A stretch of 64,000 bases of DNA from an uncultured Synechococcales cyanobacterium (GTDB lineage Bacteria > Cyanobacteriota > Cyanobacteriia > Thermosynechococcales > Thermosynechococcaceae), in contig CADCWO010000212.1 of NCBI GenBank assembly GCA_902806435.1, forward strand, positions 27,817-91,816, written 5' to 3'. Shown piece after piece: positions 59,675-64,000 of the stretch. A model generated the notes under the pieces. It saw only the letters and a program-made list of their open reading frames with translations. It searched no databases and had not been told where the DNA came from. A program made the translations under genes and the position numbers. The first letter of the stretch is position 1; the number at the start of each line of letters is the position of its first letter.

Positions 59675-59833
59675 CTACTTCGGTTCAAACTGATCTTTTG
59701 TAGCTCCGCAAACAGGACATACCCAGGTCTCGCCTATGTCCTTAAAGGCGGTACCTGGTTCTATTCCAGAGTCTGGATCTCCTTGCTCTGGGTCATATGC
59801 GTATCCGCAGACCGTGCATACACACTCTTCCAT
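59675..59833 (-). CDS. Rubredoxin, stand-alone
   Basis: A 52-residue protein from ATG 59833 to TAG at 59675. The two iron-binding knuckles are [15 protein letters not shown] near 6-20 and [12 protein letters not shown] near 39-50, with the central [14 protein letters not shown] typical of rubredoxins. Cys6 and Cys9 with Cys39 and Cys42 hold one iron. There is no membrane anchor, unlike cyanobacterial RubA needed for photosystem assembly, so this is a soluble electron carrier. AGGAG stands about nine bases before the start. Its neighbour is a hemerythrin gene. Confidence 0.93.
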   Translation of the reverse strand: MEECVCTVCGYAYDPEQGDPDSGIEPGTAFKDIGETWVCPVCGATKDQFEPK

Positions 59834-59879
59834 ACTCGATATCTCCTGATTAATAACCTAGCTGCATAGTACAGCATTA

Positions 59880-60092
59880 CGATCTTGGCCCTCGGTTAGT
59901 TAAAGTTGCTAAAGCAGACCTGAAGGACTTAGGGCGATCGCGCCGCAGCTTCAAGCTCAGCTCTTCAATAGGCCACCCACCACAATGGCCGCTCCGGGCG
60001 GACAGCACGGCAATTTGTTAGCTTTCTCCAGGCAGATCTAGGTATTTTAGAGGGGGGCGATTGAGCCACGTGGTATTGCTTTACCCTGTCTA
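59880..60092 (+). pseudogene. Deleted duplicate of the DUF815 gene's 3' half
   Basis: 59880-59958 resembles 58431-58509 of the DUF815 gene, and 59960-60092 resembles about 58866-58999. The copy therefore lacks about 355 bases between. A run of 68 identical bases occurs (58886-58953 and 59980-60047). The likeness continues about 30 bases past the DUF815 stop. One base is missing in the first part (GGGG to GGG), which breaks the frame. A GCTCT at both deletion edges hints at microhomology-mediated loss. Confidence 0.85.
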
Positions 60093-60102
60093 GACGAGGC
60101 TT

Positions 60103-62211
60103 ATGCAATCGTATTTAGCACAGCATTTGAGCGCAGCACGACACCGCCAATTTATGGGCCGTACCTTTGAGCTTGAGCTATTTCGTTGCGCGATCGCTGC
60201 CCCAAAACTCCCCTTTCATGTTTTACATATTTTTGGATCTGGCGGTGTGGGCAAGACAAGCCTGCTGGGAGAGTTTGCCTATAGCTGTGAGCAAGTACAA
60301 ACCCCCGCACTCTACTTGGACGCACGGCATACGGAACCCTCACCCGTAGCTTTTTTGAGTACCTTGCAGTCTATGTTCGGACAGCTTTCCATTTCAACGC
60401 CCTTTAAAGAGACACCAAATCATCCGAACGTTTTGCTGCCCGTTTTAGCTACCCAACTGGCAGGCCATGTTGTTTTAATCGATACTTACGAAACTCTTGT
60501 TCCTCTAGATGAATGGCTGCGCCGGGTGTTTCTACCGCTACTGGCGGAGACCACTTTGGTTGTTCTAGCGGGTCGTCATTTCCCGCAGCAAGAGTGGCGA
60601 ACCGATCCAGGTTGGCAGGCCTTAGTTCACCTGCTTCCTCTCCACAACTTGAGTTCCGAGGAAAGCCAGACCTATCTTGATAATTGCAAAGTTCCCGCGG
60701 CACAGCATCAGCCAGTTCTTGACTTTACCCACGGCCATCCCCTTGCTCTCTCCCTGGTTGCCGATTTATTTGCCCAAGAAGAAAATCTCCAATTTCAACC
60801 GGAAACAGCAGCCGATGTGGTCAAGACACTGCTAGAAAAACTGGTTGATGCCGTACCCAGCCCATCTCACCGGCTAGCATTGGAAGCTTGTTCTCTAGTC
60901 CGCCTGACGACTGAGGCACTTTTAGCTGAGATGCTAGTTTTACCCGATGTTCATGAATTGTTTGAATGGCTGCGCAGGTTGTCATTCATTGAGCCAGGGC
61001 AGCAAGGACTATTTCCCCACGATCTAACCCGAGAAGTGTTGATCGCGAATCTGCGCTGGCGCAATCCTGATCGCTACGGTGAACTTCACCAGCGGGCTCG
61101 CAATTACTTTACAAAACGCCTGCAACAGTCTCAGGGCGGGGAACAGCAGCGTATTTTATTGGATTACATTTTCCTACATCGGCATAATGCTGCTGTCAGA
61201 CCTTACTTTACCTGGCAACCTAGCACCAGCTTCTTGCCTGATATCCTGCGAGAGACTGATCCACCTGCGTTAGCTGCAATAGCCAGCCAGCACGAAGGAG
61301 AAGCGTCTGCTCAGTTAGTGGGTTACTGGTTAAAGCGACAGCCGCAGGGTGTGCTAGTCTTCCGAGACAGCGAAAAACAGCCTGCTGGATTTGTCCTGGT
61401 AATTGCTTTGCACCAGGCTACTGCTGAAGATCGAAGCATTGACCCTGGTGTACATTCCGTCTGGCGTTATCTCGAACAACAGGCACCCTTGCGAGCGGGT
61501 GAAGGTGCAACCCTATTGCGTTTCTGGATGGCACAGGATACCTACCAAGCCGTTTCACCCCTGCAAAGCTTGATCTTTATCAATTTTATGCAGCATCATC
61601 GCTCTACTGGGCAATTGGCATTTACATTTTTCCCTTGTGCGGAACCGGAGTTTTGGGCAAACCTGTTCACCTATGCACACCTAGAGCGGCTTCCGGCAGC
61701 CGACTTCGAGGTCGATGGGCAACGGTATGGAGTGTACGGGCATGACTGGCGGGTGGTACCACCCAAGACATGGCAAGCGCTACTGGCGCAAAGGGAAATT
61801 GCTGCTTCTGTGGACGTCAACAAGTTGGTGGTCCTCAATCAAGCGCAGTTTGCCCAGGCTGTCCGGGATGCCCTCCACAATTTTCCTCATCCCCATCTTC
61901 TGCAAGCTAATCCATTAGTGCGATCGCGGTTAGTAATCGAACGAATGGCTCTCCATAACGCTAAGACCGGGCAGGTTGAAGCCTTACAGAGCTTAATTCA
62001 AGAGGTAGCTGAAGCCCTCCAGTCCTCGCACCGGGGCAAAAAGTTCTACTGGGCACTTTTTCATACTTACATTCGCCCTACCTCCACCCAAGAGGCGGCG
62101 GCTGAGCTACTAGATATCCCCTTCAGTACCTTTCGTCGTCATTTAAAGACTGGGATTGAACGCCTCACTGATAGGTTGTGGCAGATGGAAATTAATGGCT
62201 GCTCAGAATGA
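60103..62211 (+). CDS. STAND-like ATPase with acetyltransferase-like middle and C-terminal HTH
   Basis: A 702-residue multidomain protein. The N-terminal ATPase has FMGRTFELELF, Walker A FGSGGVGKTSLL (44-55) and Walker B VVLIDTYETL (123-132), followed by VVLAGRHFP and a helical/winged-helix part (DFTHGHPLALSLVADLF near 210-226). Residues about 385-555 look like a GNAT-type fold (LVFRDSEKQPAGFVLVIALH, then GEGATLLRFWMA, then FTYAHLERLPAADF). The end (TSTQEAAAELLDIPFSTFRRHL, in two overlapping helices) resembles a sigma-4-like HTH. No such whole-protein architecture is known to me by name. It starts 39 bases after the duplicate's stop. Confidence 0.7.
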   Translation: MQSYLAQHLSAARHRQFMGRTFELELFRCAIAAPKLPFHVLHIFGSGGVGKTSLLGEFAYSCEQVQTPALYLDARHTEPSPVAFLSTLQSMFGQLSISTPFKETPNHPNVLLPVLATQLAGHVVLIDTYETLVPLDEWLRRVFLPLLAETTLVVLAGRHFPQQEWRTDPGWQALVHLLPLHNLSSEESQTYLDNCKVPAAQHQPVLDFTHGHPLALSLVADLFAQEENLQFQPETAADVVKTLLEKLVDAVPSPSHRLALEACSLVRLTTEALLAEMLVLPDVHELFEWLRRLSFIEPGQQGLFPHDLTREVLIANLRWRNPDRYGELHQRARNYFTKRLQQSQGGEQQRILLDYIFLHRHNAAVRPYFTWQPSTSFLPDILRETDPPALAAIASQHEGEASAQLVGYWLKRQPQGVLVFRDSEKQPAGFVLVIALHQATAEDRSIDPGVHSVWRYLEQQAPLRAGEGATLLRFWMAQDTYQAVSPLQSLIFINFMQHHRSTGQLAFTFFPCAEPEFWANLFTYAHLERLPAADFEVDGQRYGVYGHDWRVVPPKTWQALLAQREIAASVDVNKLVVLNQAQFAQAVRDALHNFPHPHLLQANPLVRSRLVIERMALHNAKTGQVEALQSLIQEVAEALQSSHRGKKFYWALFHTYIRPTSTQEAAAELLDIPFSTFRRHLKTGIERLTDRLWQMEINGCSE

Positions 62212-62279
62212 GCAGTAAATGAGTACTTTTTGGGCTGGTAAGTCAATCTTCTAAAGGCCAAACTACTAGCAAAACGAGG

Positions 62280-62312
62280 GGATAACGCCAGGCTTACTCA
62301 GCAGGGTTATCC
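62280..62312 (+). promoter_or_regulatory. Hairpin upstream of the PEP-CTERM gene
   Basis: GGATAAC (62280-62286) and GTTATCC (62306-62312) form a perfect seven-pair stem about 20 bases before the next start. No T-run follows. It may be a weak terminator after the ATPase gene or a leader structure of the PEP-CTERM gene. Confidence 0.3.
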
Positions 62313-62334
62313 TCAGCTATGAAGAGAGTACCCA

Positions 62335-63009
62335 ATGAAAAAATTTGCATGGGTGGCCCCGATATCATTATTAGTTATAGTGCTGTCTTCAGGCCACGCT
62401 CAGGCTGCTACATTTACTGAGACCCAAGATGCTGGAGAGGTTCTAAGCAACGCTGTCCGAGTTGTCTCACCGGAATCGCAGCCCCTAGAATCAATCTCTG
62501 GAACTCTTTCTGGCGATGCTGACTTGTTCAGACTTTCCATGACTGGTGATCAAAAGTTCTCAGCAACGACAACGGGTGGCGCTAACTTTGACACCCAGCT
62601 ATTTCTATTCGATTCAGGTGGAAAGGGGGTCTACGGTAACGATAACGATGGTGCCTCTTTCCAATCCGCCTTGCCTATAGGTGGCTTTTCACCTGAAAAA
62701 TCGGGTACCTATTACCTGGGGATCTCTGGCTTCGACTACGACCCGGTTAGTCCTGACGGCGAAATTTTTGCTGATTTTCCGGATGCAGGATTTAATACCG
62801 TCGCTGGGCCTACAGGTCCAGGGGGTGAATCAGTTTTGAGTGGGTTTGACGGTGCCCGTTTGGAGCCTGGGGGCAGCTACACCATTGCCTTGACGGGGGC
62901 CGAAACCGAAACTAAATCTGTTCCTGAACCCTCTTCTGTATTGGGGATTTTAGCCCTTGGTGCCTGGAGTGTAGGCACCCTGTTGAAGAAAACCAAACCA
63001 GTATTGTAG
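62335..63009 (+). CDS. PEP-CTERM sorting-domain exported protein
   Basis: A 224-residue exported protein. The signal peptide (ISLLVIVLSSGHAQA) is cut after AQA. The middle is a beta-rich pre-peptidase-like domain (SISGTLSGDADLFRLSMTGD, DTQLFLFDSGGKGVYGNDND, GTYYLGISGFDYDPV). The C-terminal sorting signal is VPEPSSVLGILALGAWSVG followed by a basic tail (KKTKP). These signals are processed by an exosortase, not present here. Thirty-five bases before the Tat ferritin-like gene on the same strand, so likely co-transcribed. Confidence 0.88.
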   Translation: MKKFAWVAPISLLVIVLSSGHAQAATFTETQDAGEVLSNAVRVVSPESQPLESISGTLSGDADLFRLSMTGDQKFSATTTGGANFDTQLFLFDSGGKGVYGNDNDGASFQSALPIGGFSPEKSGTYYLGISGFDYDPVSPDGEIFADFPDAGFNTVAGPTGPGGESVLSGFDGARLEPGGSYTIALTGAETETKSVPEPSSVLGILALGAWSVGTLLKKTKPVL

Positions 63010-63044
63010 TTAGCCGCGCCACAAGTGACTTTAGGAGACATTTA

Positions 63045-63770
63045 ATGATCAAGACAAGGAAGGGGTCCGCCTCCCGACGTACTGTCCTGAAATGGAGTCT
63101 GGCTGGGCTGGGCTTTGCTGTTGCGGCAGGCATACCTAAGCGGTTAACGGCACAGATGAGTAGTGGTGTTAAGACACTGACATTTAATGCTGATGATGTC
63201 GGCATTCTTAACTTCGCACTCTTGCTGGAGGAACTGGAAGCAGCTTTCTACGCATTTGTGCTGAAGTCTGGCAAGATTACTGATCCTAGAGAAGTGGAGT
63301 ATTTCACAGCCTTAGGCAGCCACGAAGCGGAGCACGTGAGGTTCCTGCGTAGTGTCCTTGCTGAAAATGCTATCTTTGCCACTAAAGACCTCAGTTTTAA
63401 CAGGCCTGGTTTAGACGCGATTACAAGGGATCATGACACCATTCTCAAAACAGCAGTCTCTTTAGAAGATACAGGTGTTCATGCCTACAATGGTGCCGGA
63501 CCAAGTTTAAAGAATCCGACCTATATCCTGGCTGCTGGTTCAATTGTGTCTGTGGAAGCGCGCCATGCTGTTGGAGCCCGCGCCTTACTCCAGCGGCCTG
63601 CCACGGAGCCAGATAGTGATCGCGCAGTACCAGATGCAGAGCTGGTGCCTGAGCTCAACCCCTTTAAGGGCAGGCCCTACGATGAGCTGTACACACCCAA
63701 ACAAATTGTAGCGATCGTCAGCTCCCTGAACCTACTCAACAACCCAATCACAGGGGCGCTCGTTGCCTAA
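63045..63770 (+). CDS. Tat-exported ferritin-like (Ferritin_2) protein
   Basis: A 241-residue protein with a twin-arginine signal (SRRTVLKWSLAGLGFAVAAG, residues 10-29) and a ferritin-like four-helix domain. Helix blocks with likely iron ligands are FALLLEELEAAFYAFV, LGSHEAEHVRFLRSVL, DTGVHAYNGAGPSLK and SIVSVEARHAVGARALL (Glu and His in each). The remainder is a Pro-rich tail. TTTAGGAGACATTT gives a good ribosome-binding site before ATG 63045. This family is common in periplasm of cyanobacteria and rhizobia; iron or redox roles are assumed. A possible second ferritin-like gene follows 19 bases later. Confidence 0.88.
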   Translation: MIKTRKGSASRRTVLKWSLAGLGFAVAAGIPKRLTAQMSSGVKTLTFNADDVGILNFALLLEELEAAFYAFVLKSGKITDPREVEYFTALGSHEAEHVRFLRSVLAENAIFATKDLSFNRPGLDAITRDHDTILKTAVSLEDTGVHAYNGAGPSLKNPTYILAAGSIVSVEARHAVGARALLQRPATEPDSDRAVPDAELVPELNPFKGRPYDELYTPKQIVAIVSSLNLLNNPITGALVA

Positions 63771-63789
63771 CCTCAGGAGTAACTTAACT

Positions 63790-64000
63790 ATGAAAACCGA
63801 TTTAGATTCAGCGACGCAGCGGATAGGTAAAGCTGTACTTGGCGGGCGTATCCTCCACCGTCTAACAGCCGCTGCTCAAGCCGCCGTGCTGATTGTGTCC
63901 TTTTTCTTTGGATTGTTCCTTGCCCCTGCTGCCCCTGCTTACGCCCAAGGGTCAGTACCCACTCCTCAAGAAATCGTTGCCTATGCCCTAACCCTGGAAA
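63790..64000 (+). CDS. Exported protein, possibly a second ferritin-like protein, N-terminal fragment (continues past the window)
   Basis: ATG 63790 begins a 70-residue visible part. It has a hydrophobic segment (AVLIVSFFFGLFLAPAAPAYA) ending in a likely signal-peptidase site, then PTPQEIVAYALTLE. The last words echo the first helix of the neighbouring ferritin-like protein (ILNFALLLEELEAAFY), so a paralogous exported ferritin-like protein is likely. It starts 19 bases after the preceding stop, in one transcription unit. Confidence 0.65.
   Translation, partial: MKTDLDSATQRIGKAVLGGRILHRLTAAAQAAVLIVSFFFGLFLAPAAPAYAQGSVPTPQEIVAYALTLE

Overview
The window comes from a cyanobacterial chromosome. 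The palindrome GCGATCGC (the HIP1 octamer) recurs throughout, and several genes are typical of cyanobacteria: CP12, MenB (phylloquinone pathway), a PyrF-PyrE fusion, a DUF4336 protein, a PacL-type calcium ATPase, PEP-CTERM and WD40 proteins, and a homologue of human MMADHC. No rRNA, tRNA, CRISPR array or prophage was seen. I cannot name the genus from sequence alone.

Layout. 1-6.3 kb: tail of an MFS transporter, acetolactate synthase with a C-terminal zinc ribbon, an elongated CP12 with a clear intrinsic terminator, a fructosamine-kinase-like gene, and a VTT-domain membrane protein coupled to a GtrB-like glycosyltransferase. 6.3-15.5 kb: mostly minus strand, with a HerA-type ATPase, DUF4336 protein, a class 3 lipase broken by one in-frame TAG, a DOMON-like/sugar-kinase pair, an endonuclease III homologue, leuC and gluconokinase. 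15.5-24.7 kb: a secreted seven-repeat protein preceded by a decayed copy of itself, mfd, pyrF-pyrE, and a MarR/pirin/FMN-reductase group with a shared candidate operator. 25-30.7 kb: a minus-strand run (VanZ, YdcF, VOC, zinc-ribbon coiled-coil protein), menB and proB.

30.9-39.2 kb is an exopolysaccharide region: SLBB export protein, Wzc/GumC-like co-polymerase, initiating sugar-phosphate transferase, a GT2 glycosyltransferase and an NlpC/P60 cell-wall peptidase. No Wzx flippase or Wzy polymerase is present. 39.4-43.6 kb holds an NfeD/SPFH pair, an isochorismatase-fold hydrolase and several small proteins, including a 45-residue one. 44.4-48.9 kb is a complete sugar ABC importer (binding lipoprotein, two permeases, ATPase) transcribed as one unit. 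49.5-54.8 kb carries a CNNM/CorC-type protein, a P-type ATPase and recF. A TnpB-only IS200/IS605-type element sits just after recF.

56-64 kb is the most accessory part: a seven-blade WD40 protein, a DUF815 ATPase, hemerythrin, a stand-alone rubredoxin (52 aa), a deleted duplicate of the DUF815 gene's 3' end, a large STAND-like ATPase with an apparent acetyltransferase-like middle and HTH tail, a PEP-CTERM protein, a Tat-exported ferritin-like protein and the start of what may be a second one. The strongest leads for new biology are the 702-residue ATPase with its DUF815 neighbour, the duplication flanking the hemerythrin-rubredoxin block, and the interrupted lipase.
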